Shown: one piece after another, positions 35,625-43,984 of the stretch
Numbering within the stretch: position 1 is the stretch's first letter
Layout of the letters: each line of letters begins with the position of its first letter
Assembly (NCBI GenBank): GCA_014208095.1
Contig: JACHMT010000004.1
Location: 496,001-560,000, forward strand
Direction: 5' to 3'
Origin: Actinospineispora eucalypti
GTDB lineage: Bacteria; Actinomycetota; Actinomycetes; Mycobacteriales; Pseudonocardiaceae
DNA: 64,000 bases
Notes under the pieces: model-generated
The model's database searches: none
Told to the model about the DNA's origin: nothing
Seen by the model: only the letters and a program-made list of their open reading frames with translations
Program-made: the position numbers and the translations under genes

Positions 35625-35674
35625 GTCTCCCGCGGGCGCCTGACCGGGCGCCCGCTCAGCTGGCGCGGTCCGCG
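35625..35674. repeat. Family D repeat copy 3 (intergenic)
   Basis: GTCTCCCGCGGGCGCC..GACCGGGCGCCCGCTC followed by a second GC stem, ending at the stop of the siderophore gene. GGGCGCC and GGGCGCCC can pair, so it may be the terminator of the siderophore-interacting gene. Confidence 0.65.
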
Positions 35675-36538
35675 CTAGCGGGCCTCGACCAGGCCGTGCT
35701 GGGCGTCCTCGACGGCCTCGGCGGCGCGCGCGTCCTTCTTGGTGGCGCGGTAGCCCTCGTCGTCGACGCCCTGCTTCCAGTAGCCGGAGATCGACAGGTC
35801 GCCCAGCGGCACCCCGCGCTCGTAGACCAGGTAGCGGCGCAGCTCCTTGATCGCGCTCGCCTCACCGTGCACGAACGCGTGCACCCGGCCGGTGGGGAAG
35901 TCCGAATTGAACGCGGTGCGCACCGCCTCCTGCAGGCTCACCCCGTCCGGCCGGTGCAGCCAGCGCAGCCGCAGTTCGCCGGGGGTTTCCAGGGGCAGCT
36001 CGTCCTCGGCGCCGCCGACCTCGGCGAACACGTGCGCCGGCACACCGGCCGGGATCTGGCGCAGCGAGGCGGCGATGGCCGGCAGCGCGGACTCGTCGCC
36101 CACCAGCAGGTGCCAGTCCGCCGTCGGGTCCGGGGCATAGGCGCCGCCCGGGCCGGCCACGTGGAACTCGGTGCCCGGCACGACGGTGGCGGCCCATGGC
36201 CCGGCCAACCCGACGTCGCCGTGATAGACGAAGTCGAGCACCAGGTCACCGGTCTCCGGGCGCACCTCGCGCAGGGTGTAGGTGCGCAGCACCGGCCACT
36301 GCTCACGGGGCAGCGCCTCCCGCGCGGTGGCCATGTCGAACGGCTCCGGGTAGGTCACCCCGGCGAGCGGGAACACCACCTTGAGGTAGGCGTCGGTGTA
36401 CGGCGTCTCGAACCGGGGGAAATCCTCCGGCTCGGCGGGGGCGGCCACGATGCGGATCAGGTGCGGGGTGATCCGGTCGGCCTGACGCACCACCATGCGA
36501 GTGGTCTGGCGTCCTTTGCGAGGGGGTCGGTCCGCCAT
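35675..36538 (-). CDS. Siderophore-interacting protein (ferric-siderophore reductase, SIP/ViuB family)
   Basis: 287 residues. Reduces or releases iron from imported ferric siderophores using FAD and NAD(P)H. The FAD-binding domain lies at about 12-125 (PYTDAYLKVVFP and RTYTLREV), the SIP domain at about 130-265, with the family end SISGYWKQGVDDEG at about 250-263. ATG 36538 has GGAG six bases upstream and is preferred to TTG 36550. An IdeR/DmdR-type iron box lies 21 bp upstream, so expression should rise when iron is scarce. Cytoplasmic. No siderophore synthesis genes are next to it. Confidence 0.9.
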   Translation of the reverse strand: MADRPPRKGRQTTRMVVRQADRITPHLIRIVAAPAEPEDFPRFETPYTDAYLKVVFPLAGVTYPEPFDMATAREALPREQWPVLRTYTLREVRPETGDLVLDFVYHGDVGLAGPWAATVVPGTEFHVAGPGGAYAPDPTADWHLLVGDESALPAIAASLRQIPAGVPAHVFAEVGGAEDELPLETPGELRLRWLHRPDGVSLQEAVRTAFNSDFPTGRVHAFVHGEASAIKELRRYLVYERGVPLGDLSISGYWKQGVDDEGYRATKKDARAAEAVEDAQHGLVEAR

Positions 36539-36559
36539 GCGGAGCTCCAATCGTCTAAG

Positions 36560-36578
36560 TAAAGTAAGCCTATCCTAA
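36560..36578 (-). promoter_or_regulatory. Iron box (IdeR/DmdR type) for the siderophore reductase gene
   Basis: The minus strand reads TTAGGATAGGCTTACTTTA, 15 of 19 matches to the consensus TTAGGTTAGGCTAACCTAA. It overlaps the stop codon (36575-36577) of the SRPBCC gene upstream. Confidence 0.75.
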
Positions 36579-37003
36579 CTTGCACCGGAAGATTCACAGT
36601 GCTTCTTGAGGCTGGCCCCCTCCAGGTCCACGTACCGGCGGGTCAGTGAGCCGAACGCCAGCCCGATCAGGCCGGCCAGCGCGCCGGTCTGCGCGATCTC
36701 CAGGGTGACCTGGCAGCCCGCCGCGGTCGGCACGATCACGTGGTCGGCGCGGGTGGTCACGCCCACACTGCTGGTCGACCACTCGAACCGGCGACCCGGT
36801 TCGAACGCGGTCACCGTCCATACTGCCTTGGCCAGCTTCGGCTGGCGAACCTCCGCCTTGCTGCCGCGGCCGAACGGCCCGTCGGTGAGCAGCTCGACGC
36901 TGTCCATGGTCGGGCTCCACGCCGGCCAGCGGGCCACGTCCTCCAGCACCGCCCACACGCGGTCCGGCGCGGCGTTGATCTCGACGGCCACCCGATACTC
37001 CAT
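36575..37003 (-). CDS. SRPBCC (START-like) family protein
   Basis: 142 residues. A compact hydrophobic-ligand fold: strand YRVAVEINAAPDRVWAVLEDVARWPAWSPTMDSVELL at about 3-39, then FEPGRRFEWSTSSVGV and VTLEIAQTGALAG. Such proteins bind lipids or polyketides or act as cyclases; no specific role is visible. The ATG at 37003 starts at the family N-terminus. The stop codon lies inside the iron box of the next gene, so its transcript runs into that promoter. A 740-bp repeat-rich gap lies upstream. Confidence 0.83.
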   Translation of the reverse strand: MEYRVAVEINAAPDRVWAVLEDVARWPAWSPTMDSVELLTDGPFGRGSKAEVRQPKLAKAVWTVTAFEPGRRFEWSTSSVGVTTRADHVIVPTAAGCQVTLEIAQTGALAGLIGLAFGSLTRRYVDLEGASLKKHCESSGAS

Positions 37004-37095
37004 GGTCACGAAGGTACGCCTGCCCTTGGTGGCCCCGGCACACGGCCGCTCGATTTCGGCACCAAGCTGAGAGTCTCGGCGACCCCGTCCAGCAC

Positions 37096-37140
37096 GCTTT
37101 GGCTCTGCGTGGAAAAAAGCAACACCCGGTGTCCGGAGGC
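37096..37140 (+). repeat. Family E repeat copy 1, left arm of 45-bp inverted pair
   Basis: Begins GCTTTGGCTCTGCGTGGAAA. Its exact reverse complement lies at 37628-37672. Similarity continues inward with gaps (CGTGGGC..TCGG..AAGATCGC). Confidence 0.85.
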
Positions 37141-37282
37141 GATGTGCCGTGGGCCCTCGGTGGGGTTTCAAGATCGCCGGGACGGCGCCGCTCTCGCTCT
37201 TTCGCGGCCCGGGTGCCGCCCGTTGCGGTTCGGCTGCCGGGCTGCGCCCGTTCGGGGCTCGCCGCGCGCGGTTGCCGCGGGT

Positions 37283-37324
37283 CATCGAGCGCAAGCTCAG
37301 ACCGGTGGATCGCTTGATCAGGCC
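37283..37324 (-). repeat. Family F repeat copy 3 (inverted, degenerate)
   Basis: CATCGAGCGCAAGCTCAGACCGG then TTGATCAGGCC resembles the reverse complement of the copies at 10137 and 37445. Confidence 0.45.
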
Positions 37325-37444
37325 GGACTCAGGGTGACCCGGCAACGCGGCTCCGCCCGTCACTTCCGCCCGTCCGTTGCGCGACTGTCACGCAGGGCGA
37401 GCATCAAACCGGGGATGCGCGTCGAGCGGTAGCGCGGTCGGCTT

Positions 37445-37487
37445 TTGATCATGAATTCGGGCGACTGTGCTACCACTCGATGAAGCC
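37445..37487 (+). repeat. Family F repeat copy 2
   Basis: TTGATCATGAATTC, GCGACTG and CACTCGATGAAGCC match the copy at 10137-10181 with a few changes. Confidence 0.55.
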
Positions 37488-37519
37488 GAGCCCCGGGAAC
37501 CCACAGGCACGATCGCGAT

Positions 37520-37557
37520 CCGCTGCCCAGGGGCGAGGGGCGGCCCCTGGGCAGCGG
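37520..37557. terminator. Strong GC hairpin
   Basis: CCGCTGCCCAGGGGC (37520-37534) pairs perfectly with 37543-37557 around an 8-nt loop. It is the most stable simple hairpin of the gap and could end transcription from the F420-type gene on the minus strand. Confidence 0.6.
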
Positions 37558-37627
37558 ACGGCCGGCGGCGGCGCGGTCCGAGCGATCTTCGGACCCATCC
37601 GGAAGCCCACGCGACGTGCCTCCGGGT

Positions 37628-37672
37628 GCCTCCGGACACCGGGTGTTGCTTTTTTCCACGCAGAGCCAAAGC
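37628..37672 (-). repeat. Family E repeat copy 2, right arm of 45-bp inverted pair
   Basis: Exact reverse complement of 37096-37140, 487 bp away. The outer side leads to the end of the F420-type oxidoreductase gene. Confidence 0.85.
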
Positions 37673-37748
37673 GGGGAAGCGGGGAAAAGGACCTCGGGGC
37701 GGAGAGGGCGAGACTGGGAGTTCGCTGAGAGGGCGGCTGAGCGTGGGC

Positions 37749-38762
37749 TCAGCCGGCCGCCTGGAGTTCGCGCATGATCGGCTGCCAGAAGCCTTCCGGG
37801 GCGGAGAACGGCGCGTAGAACGAGGTGCGGGTGAGCACGTCGCCGTACCGGCGCAGCATCTCCGAGGCGACCCGTTCGGGCGGCGCGACCACGGCGAACG
37901 CATCCAGGATCTCGTCGTTGATCCGGCGGCCCATCTCGTCCCACTCGCCGCGCTTGGACAGCGTGTTCAGCTCCTCGCCGAGCCCGTGCCAGCCGTGCAG
38001 CTCGAAGACCGGCCAGTAGGCGGGGGTGGAGCCGTAGAACGCGATCTGCTTCCGTACCGCCGAGTCGGCCGCCGCCGTGGCCGCGGCGTCGGCGCCGGTC
38101 ACCACGAAGGGGATGCCGCTGATCTCGAAGCCGTCCAGCCCGGACAAACCGGCCGCCGAACGCCCGGAAAGCAGCGCCGGAACGGTGACCTCGCGCAGGT
38201 AGCGCTCGGTGGAGAAGCCGTGCACGAAGAAGCCGTCGGCCACCTCGCCGGCCACCGCGGTCATCTTCGGGCCCACCCCGGCCAGGATGACCGGCGGGTT
38301 GCCGTGCGGGTTCGGCCCGGGGTTGAAGAACGGCGTCATCAGGGTGTGCGTGTAGTGCTCGCCCAGGAAGCGCAGCGACTCGCCCGTCTCCCAGCACTTC
38401 CAGATCGCGCGCACCGCCAGCAGGTACTCGCGCATCCGGGCGGCCGGCGCCGACCAGGGCATGGAGAACCGCCGGGTGATGTGCGGCTTGATCTGCGATC
38501 CGACGCCCAGGATGAACCGCCCGCCGGTGTAAAGCTGCAGGTCGTTGGCCAGTACGGCCATCGACATGGGGTTGCGGGCGAAGGCCAGCGCGATCGAGGT
38601 GCCCAGCTGGATGCGCGAGGTCCGGGTGCCGGCGACGGCCAGCGCGGGGAACGGGTCGTGCTGCGTCTCCGGGACCCAACAGCCGTCGTAGCCATCGGTT
38701 TCGGCCTCGACCGCCCGGTCCCAGGCGCCGAACTCGCCGCCCATCCCGAAATCGACCTTCAT
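37749..38762 (-). CDS. F420-dependent LLM-class oxidoreductase
   Basis: 337 residues with the bacterial luciferase-like TIM-barrel fold. Visible blocks: MKVDFGMGGEFG start, ETDGYDGCWVPETQHDPFPALAVAG at about 19-43, RIQLGTSIALAFARNPMSMA at about 49-68, GRFILGVGSQIKPHI at about 78-92 and PPVILAGVGPKM near 155. It is closest in look to the TIGR03617-type F420 proteins of actinobacteria; it probably transfers hydride between F420 and an organic substrate, unknown. The start was chosen at ATG 38762 (the longer frame to 38819 adds a non-homologous leader), with GAGGGG upstream. Confidence 0.87.
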   Translation of the reverse strand: MKVDFGMGGEFGAWDRAVEAETDGYDGCWVPETQHDPFPALAVAGTRTSRIQLGTSIALAFARNPMSMAVLANDLQLYTGGRFILGVGSQIKPHITRRFSMPWSAPAARMREYLLAVRAIWKCWETGESLRFLGEHYTHTLMTPFFNPGPNPHGNPPVILAGVGPKMTAVAGEVADGFFVHGFSTERYLREVTVPALLSGRSAAGLSGLDGFEISGIPFVVTGADAAATAAADSAVRKQIAFYGSTPAYWPVFELHGWHGLGEELNTLSKRGEWDEMGRRINDEILDAFAVVAPPERVASEMLRRYGDVLTRTSFYAPFSAPEGFWQPIMRELQAAG

Positions 38763-38866
38763 AGGAAACACACACCCCTCTCTTTTCATCCGTTTGGCCC
38801 CGCACCCTAACCTGGTCACCGGCCGTTGAACCCTTGGGCGAGCGATCAGAGGAGGAACACGCGGCG

Positions 38867-40234
38867 ATGTCGGTGGGTCTACCCGAGCGCTCCGGCGACA
38901 CGCTCGAGCGCGTGCCGGCGCCTGGCATTGCCCGTGCGAGCTGGTCCGCCTCCCAGCGGATGGACCAGATCGACGCGCTGCGCGTGCTCTCCTGCCTCTC
39001 GGTGATCGCGGTGCACGCCATCGGCGCGCCGTACCCGATCGACAGCGTGGGGCTGGGCCAGGCCAGCCTGGTGCTGCACTACAGCCGCGAGATCTTCTTC
39101 TTCGTCTCGGCGCTGGTGCTGGTGCGCACCTACTTCCCGAGGATCGGCCCGGACGGCCGGCTGCCCGACGAGGGCGCCTTCCGCCGCCGCCGGTTCCGGC
39201 TGGTCGGCGTGCCGTACCTGTGGTGGACCACGATCTACTTCGCGGTGTCGATCTACCACACCCGGGCCACCGAACCGTTCGGCCCGCTGCTGGACGACCT
39301 GCCGCTGCGTTGGCTGTACCTGGTGGTCACCGGCAACGGCAGCTACCACATGTACTTCCTGCTGGTCACGCTGCAGTTCGCGGCGGTGTTCCCCGGCTTC
39401 CTGTGGCTGCTGCGCCGCACGGCCGGCCGGCACGGCTGGCTGCTGCTCGGCTCGGGGTTGCTCCAGCTGGCCACGCTGGCCGCCTACCACTGGTGGCTGC
39501 TGCCGGACAACGGCTGGCGCGGCCTGCTCGGTGACGCCAGCCTGCTGTGCTACCAGTTCTGGCTGGTCCTCGGCGGCGTGGCGGCGTTGCACCTGAGCCG
39601 CTGGCACGCCGTGCTGATGCGCTGGCGGGTGCTGGTGATCCTGATGGTCCCGGTGATGACCGCCGGGCTGCTCTGGACCTACTGGGCGCAGCTGCCGTCG
39701 CGGGGCGCGCTGGGGGCGAGCAGCCCGCTGCAGCCGCTGATGGTGGTGTGGTCGCTGTACGCGCTGGCGGTGTTGTACCTGGTCGCCGTGTGGCTGATGC
39801 GGAGCGGTGCGCCGGCGGTGCGCGCGGCGTTCTCCTACGGCGCACAGCTGTCCTTCGGCGTGTACCTGGCCCACCCGCTGGTGCTGGACCTGGTGCTGTC
39901 CGTGGGCCGGCGGCTGAACGCGGTGCCCCCGGCGGCGACCACCTCGGTCGCGCTGTTCCTGCTGACCGTGCTGGGCACGGTGGCGCTGTGCGCGGTGCTG
40001 CACCGCACCCGGTTCAGCGCGCAGCTGATGGGTCGCAACCGGCGCCGGCCCGGAGACCCGCCCAGGTTGTCCGGCCGGACCAGCCGGATGGTCGCGCTCT
40101 CCGCCGCGGTGCTGGCGGCCAGCGTGCCGGCGATGCTGATGATGGGCTCGGGCAAGCGCGAGATGGTGATCACGGACGTCCCGTCGCCGCCGGCCGCGCT
40201 GCAGACACTGCGGCCACCACTCCCTCGAGTGTGA
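38867..40234 (+). CDS. Acyltransferase 3 family membrane protein
   Basis: 455 residues with about ten transmembrane helices. The family opening QRMDQIDALRVLSCLSVIAVHAIGAP at about 25-50 contains the conserved His thought to be catalytic. Later blocks include FFFVSALVLVRTYFP and the helical run to about 420. Such proteins O-acylate carbohydrates or lipids at the membrane (OafA/NodX type). ATG 38867 follows GAGGAGG and is preferred to the upstream codon at 38834. The gene is divergent from the F420 gene and followed by a thiolase on the same strand after 91 nt. Confidence 0.86.
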   Translation: MSVGLPERSGDTLERVPAPGIARASWSASQRMDQIDALRVLSCLSVIAVHAIGAPYPIDSVGLGQASLVLHYSREIFFFVSALVLVRTYFPRIGPDGRLPDEGAFRRRRFRLVGVPYLWWTTIYFAVSIYHTRATEPFGPLLDDLPLRWLYLVVTGNGSYHMYFLLVTLQFAAVFPGFLWLLRRTAGRHGWLLLGSGLLQLATLAAYHWWLLPDNGWRGLLGDASLLCYQFWLVLGGVAALHLSRWHAVLMRWRVLVILMVPVMTAGLLWTYWAQLPSRGALGASSPLQPLMVVWSLYALAVLYLVAVWLMRSGAPAVRAAFSYGAQLSFGVYLAHPLVLDLVLSVGRRLNAVPPAATTSVALFLLTVLGTVALCAVLHRTRFSAQLMGRNRRRPGDPPRLSGRTSRMVALSAAVLAASVPAMLMMGSGKREMVITDVPSPPAALQTLRPPLPRV

Positions 40235-40325
40235 CCCCGCTCGCCCGCACTGGTGGGCGCGCCCCGCTGGATTTATTTTGGGTTAAAGAACACCCGGCGA
40301 AGAAGCCAGCGGGATGGAGAAACCC

Positions 40326-41471
40326 ATGCGCGACGCGGTCATTGTGGAAGCGGTACGTACCCCGGTAGGCAAGCGGAACGGCGGCCTGTCCGGGATCCAC
40401 CCGGTGGAGCTGTCCGCGCACGTGCTCGGCGCCCTCGCGGAGCGCACCGGGGTGGACCCGGCGGCCATCGACGACGTGGTCTGGGGCTGCGTCAGCCAGG
40501 CCGCCGAGCAGACCTTCGACATCGCCCGCAACGCGGTGCTGGCCGCCGGCTGGCCCGAGACGGTCACCGGGGTGACCGTGGACCGCCAGTGCGGGTCGTC
40601 CCAGCAGTCCGTGCACTTCGCCGCCGCCGGGCTGATCTCCGGGCAGTACGACGTGGTGGTCGCCGGCGGCGTCGAGTCGATGAGCCGGGTGCCGATGTTC
40701 TCCGCGACGCAGGGCAAGGACCCGTACGGCGAGAAGCTGCTCGCGCGCTTCGGCGGGGTCATGCCGAACCAGGGCACCGGCGCCGAGATGATCGCCGAGC
40801 GGTGGGGCCTGTCCCGCACCCAGGTGGACGAGTACAGCCTCGCTTCGCACGAGAAGGCGGCCGCGGCGCAGGACGAAGGCCGGTTCACCGCGCAGATCGC
40901 CCCGGTCACCCTGCCGGACGGCACCGTGCTGGACACCGACGAGGGCGTGCGCCGGGGTGGCACGGTGGAGACCCTGGGCAACCTGAAGACGGTGTTCAAG
41001 GAGGACGGCGTGATCACCGCCGGGAACAGCTCGCAGATCTCCGACGGGTCCGCCGCGCTGCTCATGACCACCTCGGAGAAGGCCGCCGAGCTCGGCCTGA
41101 CCCCGATCGCCCGGGTGCACACCGCCGTGCTGGCCGGTGCCGACCCGGTGATCATGCTGACCGCGCCCATCCCGGCCACCCAGAAGGCGCTGGCCCGTAG
41201 CGGCCTCTCGATCGACCAGATCGGCGCGTTCGAGGTGAACGAGGCGTTCGCCCCGGTGCCGCTGGCCTGGCTGGCCGACCTGGGCGCCGACGCCAAGGCG
41301 CTGAACCCGAACGGCGGCGCGATCGCGCTCGGCCACCCGCTCGGCGGCTCCGGCGCGCGGCTGATGACCACGCTGGTCCACCACATGCGGGACAACGGGA
41401 TCCGGTACGGCCTGCAGACCATGTGCGAGGGCGGCGGACAGGCCAACGCCACCATCCTCGAACTGGTGTAA
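40326..41471 (+). CDS. 3-ketoacyl-CoA thiolase (steroid/acetyl-CoA acetyltransferase type)
   Basis: 381 residues. Cleaves 3-ketoacyl-CoA with CoA to give acetyl-CoA, or the reverse. The nucleophile Cys is near 89 in VDRQCGSSQQ. Later motifs are NEAFAPVPLAW near 317, NGGAIALGHPLGGSG near 335-348 (catalytic His) and CEGGGQANA near 371 (second Cys). The N-terminus RDAVIVEAVRTPVGKRNGGLSG is like actinobacterial FadA5/FadA6-type thiolases used on steroids. ATG 40326 with GGAG upstream is preferred; ATG 40314 is possible. It may serve the acyl-CoA catabolic clusters at 13-20 kb or 51-56 kb. Confidence 0.9.
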   Translation: MRDAVIVEAVRTPVGKRNGGLSGIHPVELSAHVLGALAERTGVDPAAIDDVVWGCVSQAAEQTFDIARNAVLAAGWPETVTGVTVDRQCGSSQQSVHFAAAGLISGQYDVVVAGGVESMSRVPMFSATQGKDPYGEKLLARFGGVMPNQGTGAEMIAERWGLSRTQVDEYSLASHEKAAAAQDEGRFTAQIAPVTLPDGTVLDTDEGVRRGGTVETLGNLKTVFKEDGVITAGNSSQISDGSAALLMTTSEKAAELGLTPIARVHTAVLAGADPVIMLTAPIPATQKALARSGLSIDQIGAFEVNEAFAPVPLAWLADLGADAKALNPNGGAIALGHPLGGSGARLMTTLVHHMRDNGIRYGLQTMCEGGGQANATILELV

Positions 41472-41585
41472 CCAGGCCGACAGTCGAGGTCGGGCGATCA
41501 CCTGCAATAATGGTTTGTTGGGTGCCGTGTCAAGTGGACTGGGCGCCGATCTGTCGCCTTTCTGAACAGGACATCAGACACCGCT

Positions 41586-43388
41586 GTGAGCACCGATCTC
41601 CAGATTGACCCGACCATCGACTCTTCCCTCCCCGAATTCGAACTGAGCTTCGCCGACCTGGGCCTGGACCCGGCGCTGCTCGCCGAGCTGGCCGTGCTCG
41701 GCTACACCGCGCCGACGCCCATCCAGGCGCAGGCCATCGGCCCCCTGATCGACGGGCACGACCTGCTGGGCCAGGCGGCCACCGGCACCGGCAAGACCGC
41801 CGCGTTCATGCTGCCCATGCTGCAGCGGTTCGCCGAGGCCCGAGCGGCCGGCCGGCGGGCCGACGAGGGCGTGTTCGGCCTGGTCCTGGCGCCGACCCGG
41901 GAACTGGCCATGCAGGTGCGCACGGCCGCGCAGCGGTACGGCGAGACGCTGGGCGTGCGCACCCTGGCCGTCTACGGCGGCGCGCCGATCGGCCCGCAGC
42001 TCGGCGCGCTGCGCCGGGGCGTGGACGTCGTGGTGGCCACTCCCGGCCGGGCCATCGACCTGATCAACCGGGGCGGCCTGAAGCTGGACGCCCTCGAGGT
42101 CGCCGTGCTGGACGAGGCCGACGAGATGCTGGACATGGGCTTCGTCGAGGACATCGAGACGATCCTCGACGCCACGCCCGACACCCGGCAGACCATGCTG
42201 TTCTCCGCCACCATGCCGCGCCGGATCGAGTCGCTGGCCCGTACCTACCTGCGCCAGCCGGTGACCATCCGGATCGAGCGGGAAGCGGTCGCGGAAGGCG
42301 CGTCGCCGCTGGTCCGCCAGGCCGCCTACCTGGTGCCGCGCACCCACACCACGGCCGCGCTGGGCCGGGTGCTGGAGCTGGAGCGGCCGCGTTCGGCGAT
42401 CGTCTTCTGCCGCACCCGCGCGGACGTGGACGCGGTCACCGAGACCCTCACCGGGCGCGGGCTGCGCGCCGAGGCGCTGCACGGCGGCCTGGACCAGGAG
42501 CAGCGGGCCCGGGTGGTGGAGCGGCTGCGCTCCGGGCGGACCGAGCTGCTGGTGGCCACCGACGTGGCCGCCCGGGGGCTGGACATCGACCTGCTCACCC
42601 ACGTGGTGAACCACGACGTGCCGCAGACCCCCGAGGCCTACGTGCACCGGATCGGCCGCGTCGGCCGGGCCGGCCGGGAGGGCACCGCGATCACCCTGGT
42701 GCCGCCGTCCAAGCGGCACGCGCTGAAGGCCATCGAGCGGCTCACCGGCCAGCCGATCGCGCTGGCCGCCGTGCCCTCGGTGGCCGCGCTGCGTACCGCC
42801 CGCCTGGAGCGCACCCGCGCCGAGCTGCTCACCAAGCTGACCGAGCTGTCCGCCGCGTCCCCGTCGGGCGCCGAACTGGGCGCCCGCCCCGAAACGGACC
42901 AGGACCCGGTGCGCGCGATGATCGCCGCGCTGGCCGAGGAGCACGACCCGGTGGACGTCGCCACGGCGGCCGTGCGGCTGGCCCAGGACCTGGCCGGCGC
43001 CCCCGCCGAGGAAGAGGACATCCCGCACATCAGCCCGGAGGGCCGGTCCTCCGGGCGTGGCGAGCGCCGCGGTGCCGGATCCGGCTTCGGCCGGCCGGAA
43101 CGCGGACCGGGCCGGGGACGGGCCGCCGGTGGCGGCCGGCCGAAGGCGGGCACCACCAGGCTGTTCGTCGCCGCCGGCCGGGCCGCCGGGGTGCGCCCGC
43201 AGGACATCGTGGGCGCGCTGGCCAACGAGTCCCGGCTGTCCGGCCGGGACATCGGCACCATCCAGATCCACGAGCGGCACGCGCTGGTCGAGGTGCCCGA
43301 GTCGGCCGCCGAGGACGTGCTGCGCGAGCTGCGTGGCTCCACCATGCTGAAGGGCCGTCGGGCCAACGTCCGGCGGGACCGCATGTGA
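41586..43388 (+). CDS. DEAD-box ATP-dependent RNA helicase with DbpA-like C-terminal domain
   Basis: 600 residues, start GTG 41586. Q motif TPIQ at 44-47, Walker A AATGTGKT at 64-71, PTRELA at 103-108, DEAD at 176-179, SAT at 207-209, VATDVAARGLDID near 323-335 and HRIGRVGRAGREG near 356. A charged linker at about 420-520 includes 10 residues encoded by repeat family D. The DbpA-type RNA-binding domain is at about 525-598. It unwinds RNA, probably in ribosome assembly or cold adaptation. A low-complexity Arg/Gly segment (GRGERRGAGSGFGRP) precedes the RNA-binding domain. The stop overlaps the next gene by 4 bp. Confidence 0.93.
   Translation: MSTDLQIDPTIDSSLPEFELSFADLGLDPALLAELAVLGYTAPTPIQAQAIGPLIDGHDLLGQAATGTGKTAAFMLPMLQRFAEARAAGRRADEGVFGLVLAPTRELAMQVRTAAQRYGETLGVRTLAVYGGAPIGPQLGALRRGVDVVVATPGRAIDLINRGGLKLDALEVAVLDEADEMLDMGFVEDIETILDATPDTRQTMLFSATMPRRIESLARTYLRQPVTIRIEREAVAEGASPLVRQAAYLVPRTHTTAALGRVLELERPRSAIVFCRTRADVDAVTETLTGRGLRAEALHGGLDQEQRARVVERLRSGRTELLVATDVAARGLDIDLLTHVVNHDVPQTPEAYVHRIGRVGRAGREGTAITLVPPSKRHALKAIERLTGQPIALAAVPSVAALRTARLERTRAELLTKLTELSAASPSGAELGARPETDQDPVRAMIAALAEEHDPVDVATAAVRLAQDLAGAPAEEEDIPHISPEGRSSGRGERRGAGSGFGRPERGPGRGRAAGGGRPKAGTTRLFVAAGRAAGVRPQDIVGALANESRLSGRDIGTIQIHERHALVEVPESAAEDVLRELRGSTMLKGRRANVRRDRM
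42857..42887 (+). repeat. Family D repeat copy 4, in-frame in the helicase linker
   Basis: GTCCCCGTCGGGCGCCGAAC then TGGGCGCCCGC matches the core of the intergenic copies at 11346 and 35625 and encodes SPSGAELGAR in the linker. GGGCGCC/GGGCGCCC gives a hairpin in the mRNA. Confidence 0.6.
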
Positions 43389-43984
43389 CCAACCTGCCCG
43401 ACGACTGGTCCTCCTGGCGCGACCAGGTGGACCTGGGCGAGTACGACCGTCGCTGGCGGCGGATGGCCGAGTCGGGGCAGAACCCGCACGGTGAGGCCGA
43501 CTTCGTCATGCGGTACCGGCCGGCGTCCGTGCTGGACGCCGGCTGCGGCACCGGCCGGGTGGCCATCGAGCTGGCCGCGCGCGGGGTGCGGGTGCTCGGC
43601 GTGGACACCGACCCGGACATGGTCGCCGCCGCCCGGGACAAGGCCCCCGAGCTGGCCTGGCAGCACTCCGACCTGGCCGAACTGGACACCGGGGCGGATC
43701 GGTTCGACGTGGTGGTGCTGGCCGGGAACGTGGTGCCGTACATCGCCGCCGACGCGCGGGCCGAGGCGGTCGCGCGTTGCGCGGCGGCGGTGGCGCCGGG
43801 TGGGCGGCTGATCGCCGGGTTCACCCTGCGCCCCGACTGGCCCACGCCCGCCGACTTCCACTCCTGGTGCGTCTCGGCCGGCCTGGCGGTCGAGGACCGG
43901 TTCGCCACCTGGGACGGTGATCCGTTCGACCCGGAAGGCGACTACCTGCTCGCGGTCTACGCGAAGATCGGCGAGGGGTCGTAG
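43385..43984 (+). CDS. Class I SAM-dependent methyltransferase
   Basis: 199 residues, start GTG 43385 in a GTGA overlap with the helicase gene. SAM motif I VLDAGCGTGRVAIELAARG is at about 42-60, acidic residue GVDTDPDMV near 66, and FDVVVLAGNVVPYIA near 110. The substrate is unknown; coupling to an RNA helicase makes an RNA or ribosomal target possible but unproven. The last 28 bases overlap the converging SnoaL-like gene. Confidence 0.87.
   Translation: MTNLPDDWSSWRDQVDLGEYDRRWRRMAESGQNPHGEADFVMRYRPASVLDAGCGTGRVAIELAARGVRVLGVDTDPDMVAAARDKAPELAWQHSDLAELDTGADRFDVVVLAGNVVPYIAADARAEAVARCAAAVAPGGRLIAGFTLRPDWPTPADFHSWCVSAGLAVEDRFATWDGDPFDPEGDYLLAVYAKIGEGS

Larger units (their letters stand above)
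37010..37748. other. Repeat-rich non-coding region
   Basis: About 740 bases without a convincing gene. It holds two perfect 45-bp inverted copies (37096-37140 and 37628-37672), two family F copies (37283-37324 and 37445-37487) in opposite orientation and a strong hairpin (37520-37557). The two halves look like inverted copies of one longer element of about 200-230 bp. Confidence 0.7.

Noticed and set aside
37096..37672. Insertion sequence with 45-bp terminal inverted repeats
   Set aside because: The 487-bp interior has no transposase or any coding potential, so a complete IS is excluded; a non-autonomous element remains possible and is reported as a finding.
37360..39021. Minus-strand open frame through the repeat gap and F420 gene
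   Set aside because: It is a different frame from the F420 gene, low in complexity, and created by the repeats (its FHAEPKR-like peptide recurs only because family E recurs).
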